Assembly: GCA_021443885.1 (NCBI GenBank)
Contig: JABUSW010000334.1
Coordinates: 1-45,334 of the forward strand
Length of the DNA: 45,334 bases
Source of the DNA: Blautia sp.
Lineage (GTDB): Bacteria; Bacillota; Clostridia; Lachnospirales; Lachnospiraceae
Reading direction: 5' to 3'
The notes below the pieces were generated by a model. That model saw nothing but the letters and a program-made list of their open reading frames with translations. It ran no database searches and had not been told where the DNA came from. The position numbers and the translations under genes were made by a program. Positions 24,101 through 32,724 of this stretch are shown in pieces. Every line of letters starts with the position of its first letter. The first letter of the stretch is position 1.

Positions 24101-25015
24101 ATGAAGAAAAAAAAGAAGAAGAGAAAGAACACAAGAAAGAGAAGAATCATCGTTCTTCGGATCAAGATCATCGCATTTTTTATCGCAGTGATTTCCGGAA
24201 TTGTGGCTTTTTGGCAAAGAGATGCGCTGAGTTCCATATGGAACAGGCTGCGCAGTGGAGAACCTTTGTTTCATGTGGAAGTCGAAGTATCACCGACACC
24301 GGCTCCGTTACCGAAGGAACCAGAGCCGGAAAAAGAACCGGTTTCAGAGGATGTTGTTCCGGATCTTGAGGAGGAAAACATTTACACCTTCATGCAAGGC
24401 CCTGTAGCGTGGAATACAAAAGCGGACTGGTCCGGGGAATGGTGTGAATTCAATATGGAGGGCGGCAATTTCAGTGTATTTGGATGTGGCTTGTGTGCTC
24501 TTGCAAGCATATATGGAACCATGACACCATATGAATGCTCTCCGGTAGATATGTATTATTATGCGCAGCTTGTTACGGATTATGCTCCCAGCGAAGGCTA
24601 TGGCGCCATAGACTGGCCGTTTTTGAAACAGACCCTGGAATCTGCAGGCATTGCCAATGAGGTTTTCGACAAAGATGATAGCTTCGAGGATTTTTGTCAG
24701 GCAATGGAAAGTGCAGTGGGAGCCATCGTGCTGGTATCCAGTGCGAATGATGCTTCTTACTGGAAGGATACAGAGGGGCACTACGTAACGATCTGGTCTT
24801 ACGATGCGGAGACGGGAAATGTCCTGCTTTCGGATTCCGGAGATCCGGAGCACAACCGGCAATGGATTCCTCTGTCTTATGTTTATAGTGCGTTGAAAAC
24901 TTCCGGAGAACATCAGTATCTGCTGATATACTCCTATAATGAAGAGAAGAACAGCTGGAAGTATTCCGGAATCAATGAAGAATGGAATGCGCCGGATTAT
25001 TATCACGAAAAATAA
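24101..25015 (+). CDS. Membrane-anchored C39-like peptidase-fold protein
   Basis: The likely start at 24101 gives 304 residues: a very basic N-terminus (KKKKKKRKNTRKRR), one membrane anchor (IIAFFIAVISGIVAF), a Pro/Glu-rich linker (TPAPLPKEPEPEKEP), then a papain-like domain outside the membrane. In that domain VFGCGLCALASIYG holds the presumed nucleophile Cys, GHYVTIWSYD the His, and LLSDSGDP the Asp, which fits the C39-like/peptidase_C39_2 family. The first of the two Cys in GCGLC is the better candidate. The frame is open from 24020 and an in-frame ATG at 24074 overlaps the previous gene, so the start is uncertain; no good ribosome site is visible. It precedes a terminator. The target is unknown. 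Confidence 0.75.
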   Translation: MKKKKKKRKNTRKRRIIVLRIKIIAFFIAVISGIVAFWQRDALSSIWNRLRSGEPLFHVEVEVSPTPAPLPKEPEPEKEPVSEDVVPDLEEENIYTFMQGPVAWNTKADWSGEWCEFNMEGGNFSVFGCGLCALASIYGTMTPYECSPVDMYYYAQLVTDYAPSEGYGAIDWPFLKQTLESAGIANEVFDKDDSFEDFCQAMESAVGAIVLVSSANDASYWKDTEGHYVTIWSYDAETGNVLLSDSGDPEHNRQWIPLSYVYSALKTSGEHQYLLIYSYNEEKNSWKYSGINEEWNAPDYYHEK

Positions 25016-25066
25016 GAGAAGATGCAGCGAATGTCAGCATGTGAACAAACGTAGCATCTTCTTTTG
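25014..25066 (+). terminator. Terminator closing the AgcS-MTHFR-BMC gene run
   Basis: AGAAGATGC (25017-25025) pairs with GCATCTTCT (25054-25062), followed by TTTTG. The loop is long (28 bases) but the 9-bp stem is perfect. Confidence 0.7.
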
Positions 25067-25099
25067 TTATATAGAATACAGTTCGGTTTTGCCAGCTGT

Positions 25100-26479
25100 T
25101 TATTCCCAGAAGTCTTTCGTACCGGTGGCCTGGCTTAAGACACCGCGCAATTCCATCATGGCAGTGTAATTCGGAAGCAGAAAAGCAGGAAGCTGATCGG
25201 CCTTCAGCTTGTCAAGAAGGTCCTTGTAATTCGCGATCATAACCAGTTTATCCTCTCCGGCGCCAGCTTTCTTCAGCCGTTTTAAGAGTTCCTGTGCACA
25301 TTCACCGCCAACATAAAGCTTCTGAAGATGCGGATCAGCACAAAGCTTCTCGTAATCCGTATCGTTTATCCAGGAAATGTCGTGCCCGTCTCCGGTCTGG
25401 TTGTTCAGGCAGAGAACTGCATTGAAATCTTCCGCAAAGCTCGTTACATAGGAGAAGGCCTGATTGCATCCGGCCGGATTTTTCACGAGAATCATCTGAA
25501 GCCGATTGCCGTCCAGATCAAAGGTTTCCATACGCCCGAAGGAAGAACGGACACTGGACAGGGAATCCATTGCTTTCTTCAGATCTAAGTCCATAGCTTT
25601 GGCTGCAGCAACGGCTGCTGCGGCATTGTACACGTTGTAGACGGCGGGAAGAGAGATCTGAATACGCTGTGATTTTCCGTTTGTCTGCATCTGAACCGTG
25701 CTTCCAGATGCAGAGATCTTTTCAATGGATGTAACCGCAACGTCCGGAGACATTCTCTTATGACCGCAGTTCGGGCAGGAAAAACCACCCAGATGTGCAT
25801 AAATGTGGTAATCATATGTATAATCGGAACCGCATTTCGGACACTTTCCTGCATCGCTTAAATCAATGTTACCCTGTACGCCTACAGATTTCTCAAGTCC
25901 ATACCAGATGACCTTGTTGGGAGTGTCTAACGCCAGGGATGCAGACAATGGATCTTCTGCGTTCAGTACAAGGGTAGACTGCGGACTGCGTGTAACCGCG
26001 GTGCGGATCTCTTTTAACGTGTTTTGCACGCCGCCATACCGGTCCACCTGGTCGCTGAAAAGATTTGTAACAACGATCGCCCTGGGAGTGATATACTGGA
26101 CAAGCAGCTTCAGGGCGGCTTCGTCACACTCCAGAACCGCATAAGGATATTTGGGTTTTCCCGTCAGGGTTGCGTTACAGATCAGATCCGCGGCGATTCC
26201 ATGTAGCATATTTGCTCCGGATCGGTCATGTAGACAATGACAACCGGCAGCAGACAGGGCATGCTCGATCATATTGCAGCTTGTTGTTTTGCCATTGGTG
26301 CCGGTGACAACGACGATTTTCATTCCATCGGACACCGCAGACAGGATTCTTTTGGAAATCTTCATGGCTGCGATACCCGGTATCGCAGTTCCGCCTCGTC
26401 CGGTTTTTCTTAAGAAAAAGCGCGTGATCTTACATGCGGCGACAGATATGACTCTGATCACAATGTTTGGTTTTTGCAT
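25100..26479 (-). CDS. murT: MurT, lipid II isoglutaminyl synthase (glutamine-hydrolysing) Mur-ligase subunit
   Basis: MurT with GatD amidates the D-Glu of lipid II in Gram-positive peptidoglycan. The 459 residues show the Mur-ligase ATP site VVTGTNGKTT near residue 60, the characteristic inserted zinc ribbon (CPKCGSDY and CPNCGHKR), and the C-terminal DUF1727 domain that contacts GatD (ending 'NYTAMMELRGVLSQATGTKDFWE'). The N-terminal hydrophobic segment seen here is also typical. The ATG at 26479 has a GGAGGA site, with a GTGAAA-CAAC-TTTCAC inverted repeat just upstream (26497-26512). Its usual partner gene gatD normally lies next to it, but neither neighbour here is gatD. Confidence 0.93.
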   Translation of the reverse strand: MQKPNIVIRVISVAACKITRFFLRKTGRGGTAIPGIAAMKISKRILSAVSDGMKIVVVTGTNGKTTSCNMIEHALSAAGCHCLHDRSGANMLHGIAADLICNATLTGKPKYPYAVLECDEAALKLLVQYITPRAIVVTNLFSDQVDRYGGVQNTLKEIRTAVTRSPQSTLVLNAEDPLSASLALDTPNKVIWYGLEKSVGVQGNIDLSDAGKCPKCGSDYTYDYHIYAHLGGFSCPNCGHKRMSPDVAVTSIEKISASGSTVQMQTNGKSQRIQISLPAVYNVYNAAAAVAAAKAMDLDLKKAMDSLSSVRSSFGRMETFDLDGNRLQMILVKNPAGCNQAFSYVTSFAEDFNAVLCLNNQTGDGHDISWINDTDYEKLCADPHLQKLYVGGECAQELLKRLKKAGAGEDKLVMIANYKDLLDKLKADQLPAFLLPNYTAMMELRGVLSQATGTKDFWE

Positions 26480-26496
26480 AAAATCCTCCTTTTAAA

Positions 26497-26512
26497 GTGA
26501 AACAACTTTCAC
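26497..26512. promoter_or_regulatory. Inverted repeat in the murT leader
   Basis: GTGAAA and TTTCAC flank a 4-base centre. It lies between the ribosome site and a candidate minus-strand promoter (TTTTCA, 17 bases, TACAAT), so it could be an operator or an mRNA hairpin. Confidence 0.35.
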
Positions 26513-26584
26513 AGAATTTCATTGTAGCACCAGAGAATCGAATTGAAAAGGGAATCGTTGCAAGAATTTCTGTGAATGATGGTA

Positions 26585-26613
26585 TAGACGGGGATTTCGA
26601 ATACGTATATAAT
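26585..26613 (+). promoter_or_regulatory. Predicted promoter of the DUF445 gene
   Basis: TAGACG (26585-26590), a 17-base spacer and a consensus TATAAT (26608-26613). Confidence 0.5.
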
Positions 26614-26657
26614 AATCGTGTTATGATTTGATTGATTTTGATTGGTGGTGAAAGACA

Positions 26658-27548
26658 GTGAATATTCAATATATCGCAGGACCGGCCATAGGAGCCCTCA
26701 TCGGACTGATTACAAACGGGATCGCCATCCGAATGCTGTTTCGTCCGTTATATCCCGTGAAGATAGGTGGCTTTCAGCTTCCTTTTACGCCGGGGCTGAT
26801 CCCAAAGGAACGACCAAGAATCGCGAAAGCGATCGGGAAGGTGATCGGTGATGAACTGCTGGACACGGAGACCTTACAGAAAGCCCTGGCATCCGATAAT
26901 CTGAAGCAGGCTTTTTCTCTTAAGGTAGATTCTGTCATTGAGATGCTGGGAAAAGAAGATGGAACGCTGGCGGATTTGTTAGAGCGAAAAGGATATCTGG
27001 AGACGATTGACAGCGGTGCAGATTATATCGGTGACGGGGTTTCGAATTATATTGCCGAGCGTGTTGTGGAACAGAATCTCGGGGAAGAGATTCTGGAATA
27101 CGCTTTTGCGGAGATCATGGGAAACCTTAATCCTATGGCGGCTATGGTTGCAGAACCGGCAGTCCGAAAATCCATGCCGGTGATCGCAATGAAGCTGGAT
27201 GAAGTCATTCTGCAGAAGAGCCCGGAACTTTTGAAATCCTATGTCGATAAGGAGTATCATAAATGGAGAGATATGCCCATGTCAGAAGCAGGTGTATTTC
27301 TCTGGCAGAGAAAGGAACAGATCAAGGATAAGATATGGGAGTTCTATCTTAAGATACTGGAGGAAAAGGCGGAGAGCTTTATCAGCCGTCTGGATGTATC
27401 CGGTATCGTAGAGGAAAAAATCAATGAATTCGACGTTTCGTTTCTGGAGAAACTAATCATGGAAATTGCAAGAAAAGAGCTGAATGCGCTGGTCTGGATC
27501 GGGGGAGCTCTTGGGATGCTGATCGGGTTTGTGAATGTGCTATTTTAG
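26658..27548 (+). CDS. DUF445 family membrane protein
   Basis: The 296-residue protein starts 'NIQYIAGPAIGALIGLITNGIAIRMLFRP', which with the following 'GFQLPFTPGLIPKERPRIAKAIGKVIGDELLD' is the signature of DUF445 (YheB-like) proteins. It has one N-terminal membrane segment, a long helical middle with alternating acidic and basic patches, and a C-terminal hydrophobic segment (ALVWIGGALGMLIGFVNVLF). So both ends are anchored and the middle forms a soluble helical domain. The function is not known. The start is a GTG with a weak GGTGGTG site and is preceded by a good promoter. It is divergent from murT and followed by a small A/T-rich hairpin. Confidence 0.85.
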   Translation: MNIQYIAGPAIGALIGLITNGIAIRMLFRPLYPVKIGGFQLPFTPGLIPKERPRIAKAIGKVIGDELLDTETLQKALASDNLKQAFSLKVDSVIEMLGKEDGTLADLLERKGYLETIDSGADYIGDGVSNYIAERVVEQNLGEEILEYAFAEIMGNLNPMAAMVAEPAVRKSMPVIAMKLDEVILQKSPELLKSYVDKEYHKWRDMPMSEAGVFLWQRKEQIKDKIWEFYLKILEEKAESFISRLDVSGIVEEKINEFDVSFLEKLIMEIARKELNALVWIGGALGMLIGFVNVLF

Positions 27549-27582
27549 TAATAAACTGCCTTTTTTTGCGGAAAGTTTATTA
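27549..27582 (+). terminator. Possible weak terminator after the DUF445 gene
   Basis: TAATAAACT (27549-27557) pairs with AGTTTATTA (27574-27582). The stem is A/T-rich, the loop holds seven T, and no T-run follows, so termination efficiency is doubtful. Confidence 0.35.
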
Positions 27583-27601
27583 AAAATAGACAAAAAAATA
27601 C

Positions 27602-27631
27602 TTGCGATTGCAGGAGCGAATAGGATATAGT
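27602..27631 (+). promoter_or_regulatory. Predicted promoter of the kinase-araD-two-component operon
   Basis: TTGCGA (27602-27607), an 18-base spacer and TATAGT (27626-27631) lie 38 bases before the start codon. Confidence 0.5.
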
Positions 27632-27669
27632 TAAACTGATTAAAAATTTTTCATGGAGAGGGACAGACT

Positions 27670-29256
27670 ATGGTAAAACAGGATATTTTAAATGGCAGTA
27701 CAGCGCTTGGTATTGAATTTGGCTCGACACGAATCAAAGCGGTATTGGTAGATTCCTCAAATGCTCCCATTGCATCAGGAAGTTACGAATGGGAAAACCG
27801 TCTGGAGAATGGAATCTGGACATATACACTGGATGATATCTGGACCGGATTGCAGGGCGCATATGCTGATATGGCGGCAGATGTTAAGAAACAGTACGAC
27901 GTCACATTGGAGACCATCGGTGCCATTGGTTTTTCTGCTATGATGCACGGTTATATGGTATTCAACAATGATGGTGAATTAATGGTTCCGTTCAGAACCT
28001 GGAGAAATACCATCACAGGAGAAGCTTCCGAGAAGCTGTTTAAGGAGTTTAATTATAATATCCCCCAGAGATGGAGCGTATCGCATCTCTATCAGTGTAT
28101 TTTGAATGGGGATGAGCACGTTAAGGACATTGATTATCTGGCAACTTTGGCTGCTTACATTCACTGGCAGCTCACGGGGGAGAAGGTACTTGGTGTTGGC
28201 GATGCTTCCGGTATGTTCCCCATTGATCCTAAGACAAAAGACTACGATGCAGCTATGATTGCAAAATTCGATGAACTGATCGCGGATAAAGGATATTCCT
28301 GGAGAATCAAAGATATTCTTCCGAAGGTTCTGGTAGCAGGGGAAAGTGCCGGCGTGTTGACAGAGGAAGGTGCAAAACGCCTTGATGTCAGCGGGAATCT
28401 GAAGGCCGGTATTCCGGTATGCCCTCCGGAAGGTGATGCAGGAACCGGTATGACGGCTACTAATTCTGTAAAACAGAGAACCGGCAACGTTTCTGCAGGT
28501 ACCTCCATCTTTCTGATGGCGGTTCTGGAAAAGGAACTCTCCAAAGCATATCCGGAGCTGGATATGGTTACCACACCGGACGGAAGCCTTGTTGCCATGG
28601 TACACTGCAACAACTGTACTTCTGATCTGAATGCATGGGTAGGTATTTTCCGTGAATTTATGGAATCCATGGGTATGGAAGTGGATATGAATAAGCTTTA
28701 TGGTACTTTGTACAATAAAGCACTGGAAGGCGACAAGGATTGCGGCGGTCTGATGTCCTATTGTTATTTCTCGGGAGAGCACATTACAGGATTTGACGAG
28801 GGACGGCCATTATTTGTTCGTAAACCGGACAGCAAGTTTAATCTGGCAAACTTTATGCGGGCGCATCTGTATTCCTGCATGGCTTCCTTAAAGATTGGAA
28901 TGGATATTCTGTCCAAGCAGGAAAATGTTACATTGGATGAATTGATGGGTCATGGCGGATTGTTCAAGACAAAAGGGGTTGGACAAAGCTTTATGGCAGC
29001 AGCCATGAATACCCCGGTTACGGTTATGGAAACTGCAGGAGAAGGCGGTGCATGGGGAATTGCACTTCTTGCTTCTTACATGAAGAACAAGGCTGAGGGA
29101 GAAACCCTGGATGTATATCTCTCGGAGAAGGTATTTGCAGGACAGGCCGGAAGCACATTGGCTCCGGAGGCAGCGGACATTGAAGGTTTTGAGAAGTTCA
29201 TGGATACATTTAAGGCAGCGCTTCCGGTTGAGCGAGCTGCTGTTGAGACGATGTGA
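27670..29256 (+). CDS. FGGY-family carbohydrate kinase (probable L-ribulokinase role)
   Basis: This kinase phosphorylates a sugar or sugar alcohol with ATP in the cytoplasm. The 528 residues begin with the actin-fold phosphate loop [18 protein letters not shown], where family members usually have D-GT-S. The substrate region includes '[12 protein letters not shown]' and 'FRTWRN', and the C-terminal half has '[29 protein letters not shown]' and '[23 protein letters not shown]'. It resembles the xylulokinase side of the family more than classical AraB. Immediate linkage to araD, 21 bases downstream, suggests L-ribulose as substrate; that is inference. The ATG has a GAGAGGGA site. The sugar isomerase (AraA) is not in the window. 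Confidence 0.88.
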   Translation: MVKQDILNGSTALGIEFGSTRIKAVLVDSSNAPIASGSYEWENRLENGIWTYTLDDIWTGLQGAYADMAADVKKQYDVTLETIGAIGFSAMMHGYMVFNNDGELMVPFRTWRNTITGEASEKLFKEFNYNIPQRWSVSHLYQCILNGDEHVKDIDYLATLAAYIHWQLTGEKVLGVGDASGMFPIDPKTKDYDAAMIAKFDELIADKGYSWRIKDILPKVLVAGESAGVLTEEGAKRLDVSGNLKAGIPVCPPEGDAGTGMTATNSVKQRTGNVSAGTSIFLMAVLEKELSKAYPELDMVTTPDGSLVAMVHCNNCTSDLNAWVGIFREFMESMGMEVDMNKLYGTLYNKALEGDKDCGGLMSYCYFSGEHITGFDEGRPLFVRKPDSKFNLANFMRAHLYSCMASLKIGMDILSKQENVTLDELMGHGGLFKTKGVGQSFMAAAMNTPVTVMETAGEGGAWGIALLASYMKNKAEGETLDVYLSEKVFAGQAGSTLAPEAADIEGFEKFMDTFKAALPVERAAVETM

Positions 29257-29277
29257 CAAATCGCAGGAGGAAATGAT

Positions 29278-29967
29278 ATGTTAGAAGAACTGAAGAAAAG
29301 AGTATATGAAGCCAATATGCTTCTTCCAAAATATGATCTGGTTACATTTACCTGGGGAAATGTAAGCGAGATCGATCGCGAGACAGGATACTTTGCCATC
29401 AAACCAAGTGGTGTTGACTACGATGAATTGAAACCGGAAGACATGGTAATTGTTGATCTGAATGGCAATAAGATCGAAGGGAAATACAATCCTTCCTCCG
29501 ATACTGCTACACATGTAGAACTGTATAAGGCATTTCCGAATATCGGCGGTGTTGTACATACACATTCACCTTGGGCAACCAGCTGGGCCCAGGCCGGCAG
29601 AGCAATTCCCTGTTATGGAACCACTCATGCAGATTATATCTACGGAGAAGTTCCCTGTGCACGCTGCCTGACCGAAGAAGAACTGAAGGATTATGAGAAA
29701 AACACCGGTGTGCTGATCGCAGAAATGTTCAAGGACAAAGATTATGAAGCGGTTCCTGCAGTATTATGCAAAAATCATGGGCCATTCACCTGGGGTAAAG
29801 ACGGACACGAAGCAGTTCATAATGCAGTTGTTCTGGAACAGGTAGCAATGATGGCAGCTCGCTGTGAAAATCTGAACCCGCAGGTACAGCCTGCACCCCA
29901 GGAGCTTCAGGATAAGCATTACTATCGGAAACATGGTGCCAACGCTTATTACGGACAGGGTAAATAA
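29278..29967 (+). CDS. araD: L-ribulose-5-phosphate 4-epimerase
   Basis: AraD converts L-ribulose 5-phosphate to D-xylulose 5-phosphate, delivering arabinose carbon to the pentose phosphate pathway. The 229 residues match the family length and class II aldolase fold. Signature segments are '[30 protein letters not shown]', the zinc site '[38 protein letters not shown]' with its His-X-His pair, and the later '[11 protein letters not shown]' with the third His. The ATG follows an ideal GCAGGAGGAAA site. Its stop codon directly abuts the ATG of the response regulator gene, so the catabolic and regulatory genes are on one transcript and probably translationally coupled. Related L-fuculose or L-xylulose phosphate enzymes are less likely given the motifs. 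Confidence 0.95.
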   Translation: MLEELKKRVYEANMLLPKYDLVTFTWGNVSEIDRETGYFAIKPSGVDYDELKPEDMVIVDLNGNKIEGKYNPSSDTATHVELYKAFPNIGGVVHTHSPWATSWAQAGRAIPCYGTTHADYIYGEVPCARCLTEEELKDYEKNTGVLIAEMFKDKDYEAVPAVLCKNHGPFTWGKDGHEAVHNAVVLEQVAMMAARCENLNPQVQPAPQELQDKHYYRKHGANAYYGQGK

Positions 29968-31113
29968 ATGATCAAGGTTTTTTTGGTGGAAGATGAAGTC
30001 GTTATGCGTAATGGCATAAAGAATAATATTCCGTGGGAAAAAGAAGGATTTGAGTTTGTAGGAGAGGCCAGCGACGGAGAGCTGGCCTATCCGCTTATTA
30101 AGAGGGAAAAACCGGATATTCTGATCACGGATATCAAGATGCCTTTTATGGATGGATTGGAGCTTAGCCGCTTGGTAAAGAAGGAACTGCCGCAGATCAA
30201 AATTCTGATTCTCAGCGGCTATAATGAGTTTGAATATGCCCAGTCCGCCATCAACATCGGGGTGACCGATTATCTGCTGAAACCGATTGGGTCGGCAAAG
30301 CTTCTGGAAGCGGTAAAGAGAATTGCGGAAATCATCGAGGTTGAACGGGAACAGGAACGTATTCTGGAAAGATATCAGAAGGAGATTTCAGATGTTCGAA
30401 GAATGAGAGGAACTGCGGGGGAGGAAATCGATGTTCGGGATCTGCATTCCAAAAAATCGGAGCAGGAGCAGGTGGAGAAATTCCTGAAGAACGGTACTAT
30501 AGAGGAGATTTCTGATTTTGTGGAGAAGTACTTTGCCCGCGTAGGGGAGAAGAATTACCAGTCTCTTTTGTTCAGACAGTATATTGTGATGGATCTTTTT
30601 GTTGTAGTGACTGACTTTCTGCAGAATCTGGGAATTGAAAATGAAGAGCTTCCGGAGGATGTCCGGGATATCGGGACAACTCTGACGCAGATTGCCGCTC
30701 TGCAGGAGATGAAATGCTGGCTGAAGCATCTTTTTACAGAGGCAATGCGTCTGAGAGACTGTCGTTCCATGAAGCGCTATGACGCTCTGCTGGAGGAAGC
30801 AAAAGCATTTATCCAGCAGAACTACCAAAAGGATGAGATGTCTCTACAGACGGTTGCTGCACAGGTGAATGTGAGTCCCAGTTATTTCAGTGCTATTTTC
30901 AGTGCGGAGACAGGTCAGACTTTTATCGAATATCTTACTTCTGTGCGACTGGAGAAAGCCAAGGAGCTTTTGATGTGTTCTTCCCTGCGAACTTCAGAAA
31001 TCGGATATGAGGTTGGTTATAAAGATTCACATTATTTCAGCTATATTTTTAAGAAGGTGGTTGGATGCAGCCCGAAAGAGTATAAAAACCGCCGGAAAGA
31101 GCAGGATCTATGA
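29968..31113 (+). CDS. Response regulator, YesN type (receiver plus AraC DNA-binding domain)
   Basis: The 381-residue protein has an N-terminal CheY-like receiver with acidic residues VEDE (7-10), phosphoacceptor Asp55 in ILITDIKMPFMDG and the Lys of DYLLKPIG. A coiled middle region follows, and then an AraC-type double helix-turn-helix (about 278-381: 'MSLQTVAAQVNVSPSYFSAIFSAETG', 'LRTSEIGYEVGYKDSHYFSYIFKK', ending VGCSPKEYKNRR). YesN-type regulators pair with YesM-type kinases and usually control neighbouring sugar transport genes. The start codon touches the araD stop and the end overlaps the kinase start by four bases (ATGA). The expected target is the YtfQ-type transporter operon downstream. 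Confidence 0.95.
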   Translation: MIKVFLVEDEVVMRNGIKNNIPWEKEGFEFVGEASDGELAYPLIKREKPDILITDIKMPFMDGLELSRLVKKELPQIKILILSGYNEFEYAQSAINIGVTDYLLKPIGSAKLLEAVKRIAEIIEVEREQERILERYQKEISDVRRMRGTAGEEIDVRDLHSKKSEQEQVEKFLKNGTIEEISDFVEKYFARVGEKNYQSLLFRQYIVMDLFVVVTDFLQNLGIENEELPEDVRDIGTTLTQIAALQEMKCWLKHLFTEAMRLRDCRSMKRYDALLEEAKAFIQQNYQKDEMSLQTVAAQVNVSPSYFSAIFSAETGQTFIEYLTSVRLEKAKELLMCSSLRTSEIGYEVGYKDSHYFSYIFKKVVGCSPKEYKNRRKEQDL

Positions 31114-32597
31114 GGGGGAAGAATACATCCCTGGAGAGTCGTCTGCATTTGCTGATGATGGTATGCTTTCTGCCGCTGGCTTGTATTGCCATCTATCTTC
31201 TGGTCATGACTTACCAGGTTTCGGCCAGATACGATGCTATTGTAGAGAATATCACGAAAGCCAATGAGTATAATACACACCTGAAGGAAGAGGTGGATTA
31301 TACCATGTATGTCGTTGTTGTGAACTCTGAGAGAGCTGCGGAGATCGTTGATGTGGATGCTCCCCGCAACCTGATCAAAGGTGCAAGAGAAACCTTTACG
31401 GGTATTCTGGGTAAGACAGAAGAGGAAAACGGAAGAAATAAGCTGAACATCATACTGAAATGCCTGAATTCGCTGGAGAAAGGTGTAGAAGAAATTGAAA
31501 GGGATGCAGGTGTCAGCGGAATGTATGATACCAATCTGGAACATCTGGATCTGAATATCCGGATATTAACGGAACTGGTACAGGAAAGCATTCAGGAATA
31601 CATTTATTATGCTGCGACCAATCTGGAACTGCTCAGGGACAGGGTTGGAAAAGACGTGAAAAATGCCATGCTGATCAGCTCTTTGCTATGTATCACGACT
31701 TTTGCGATTGCTTTTGTCATTAGTCGGAGAATGCAATCCAGCATGACAAAGGGAATACGTGAACTTCGTATGGTAACCAGAAAGGCCGGTCAGGGTGATT
31801 TTTCCGTAAGAGCACATACAGATGACAATTACGAGGATCTGCAGGAACTGGAAGAGGGATTTAACCACATGGTGGAGCGGATCGGTAATCTGGTGGAGGA
31901 TATTAAGACGGAGCAGGTCAATCAGCGGCTGACGGAACAGAGGCTGCTTCAGGCGCAGATCAACCCTCATTTTCTATACAATACATTGGATGCCATTATC
32001 TGGCAGGCTGAGGCAGGGGAGAAGGAACAGGTCGTAACCATGGTAACGGCTTTGTCCGATTTCTTTCGGACGACCCTGAGCAAAGGGCGTGATTACATCA
32101 GTGTCAGAGAGGAAGAATCCCATATACGAAGCTATCTGCAGATACAACGATTCCGTTATCAGGACATTCTGGAATATGAGATCCGTATACCGGAAGAGAT
32201 GTATCAGTACCAGATTCTGAAGCTTACACTGCAGCCTCTCGTTGAAAATGCATTATATCACGGAATCAAGAACAAGCGGGGGATGGGATATATTGAAGTG
32301 TCCGGCCGCATGAATGGAATGAATATGGAATTTCACGTGAAGGACAACGGTATGGGTATGACCGAAGAACGCCTGTCGCAGGTTCGCAAAGAAATGTATC
32401 AGGAAAGAGAAGAGAATATCGAGCCTTCCGTATTTGGTCTTTTTAACGTGGTTGAAAGGATCCGCCTGAATTACGGACTGCGTTTCGGAGTGGAGATCGT
32501 TTCCGTGTTTGGAGAGGGAACGGATGTGATCGTACAGATTCCTGCGAAAAAAATCGAAACTTTTTCCAAAGAAAATCAACTTTTTCAGAAGCAATGA
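31110..32597 (+). CDS. Sensor histidine kinase, YesM type
   Basis: The 495 residues comprise a membrane segment near residues 12-34 (LHLLMMVCFLPLACIAIYLL), an extracellular sensor region of about 150 residues rich in acidic helices, a second membrane segment near 188-208 (AMLISSLLCITTFAIAFVIS), a HAMP linker, the His_kinase domain with phosphoacceptor His287 in QAQINPHFLYNTLDAIIWQAE, and a C-terminal ATPase domain with 'PLVENALYHGIKNKRG' (N box), VKDNGMGM and GLFNVVERIRLNYG. The sensor could bind a sugar-loaded binding protein, as proposed for some YesM-like systems. The start overlaps the response regulator by 4 bases. A terminator follows 30 bases after the stop. Confidence 0.95.
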   Translation: MRGKNTSLESRLHLLMMVCFLPLACIAIYLLVMTYQVSARYDAIVENITKANEYNTHLKEEVDYTMYVVVVNSERAAEIVDVDAPRNLIKGARETFTGILGKTEEENGRNKLNIILKCLNSLEKGVEEIERDAGVSGMYDTNLEHLDLNIRILTELVQESIQEYIYYAATNLELLRDRVGKDVKNAMLISSLLCITTFAIAFVISRRMQSSMTKGIRELRMVTRKAGQGDFSVRAHTDDNYEDLQELEEGFNHMVERIGNLVEDIKTEQVNQRLTEQRLLQAQINPHFLYNTLDAIIWQAEAGEKEQVVTMVTALSDFFRTTLSKGRDYISVREEESHIRSYLQIQRFRYQDILEYEIRIPEEMYQYQILKLTLQPLVENALYHGIKNKRGMGYIEVSGRMNGMNMEFHVKDNGMGMTEERLSQVRKEMYQEREENIEPSVFGLFNVVERIRLNYGLRFGVEIVSVFGEGTDVIVQIPAKKIETFSKENQLFQKQ

Positions 32598-32627
32598 GAA
32601 AGATAGTAAAAAAAATATACTTCTTGC

Positions 32628-32650
32628 AAAAGGATGTCGGTATCCTTTTT
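32628..32650 (+). terminator. Terminator after the histidine kinase gene
   Basis: AAAAGGAT (32628-32635) and ATCCTTTT (32642-32649) form a perfect 8-bp stem on a 6-base loop, ending in a T-run. It separates the catabolic/regulatory operon from the transporter operon. Confidence 0.75.
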
Positions 32651-32668
32651 GGACAGATTCGGGTATGA

Positions 32669-32702
32669 TTTTACCATGGTCGGCAGTGCCGGCAACGTAA
32701 AA
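32669..32702. promoter_or_regulatory. Inverted repeat upstream of the ytfQ-like gene
   Basis: TTTTAC (32669-32674) and GTAAAA (32697-32702) flank an inner GGCA-G-TGCC pair. A TATGAT at 32664-32669 could be the -10 box of the transporter promoter, with no good -35, so an activator such as the YesN-type regulator may be needed. Function is inferred only. Confidence 0.35.
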
Positions 32703-32724
32703 AACAAAACAGGAGGTTTCTACA

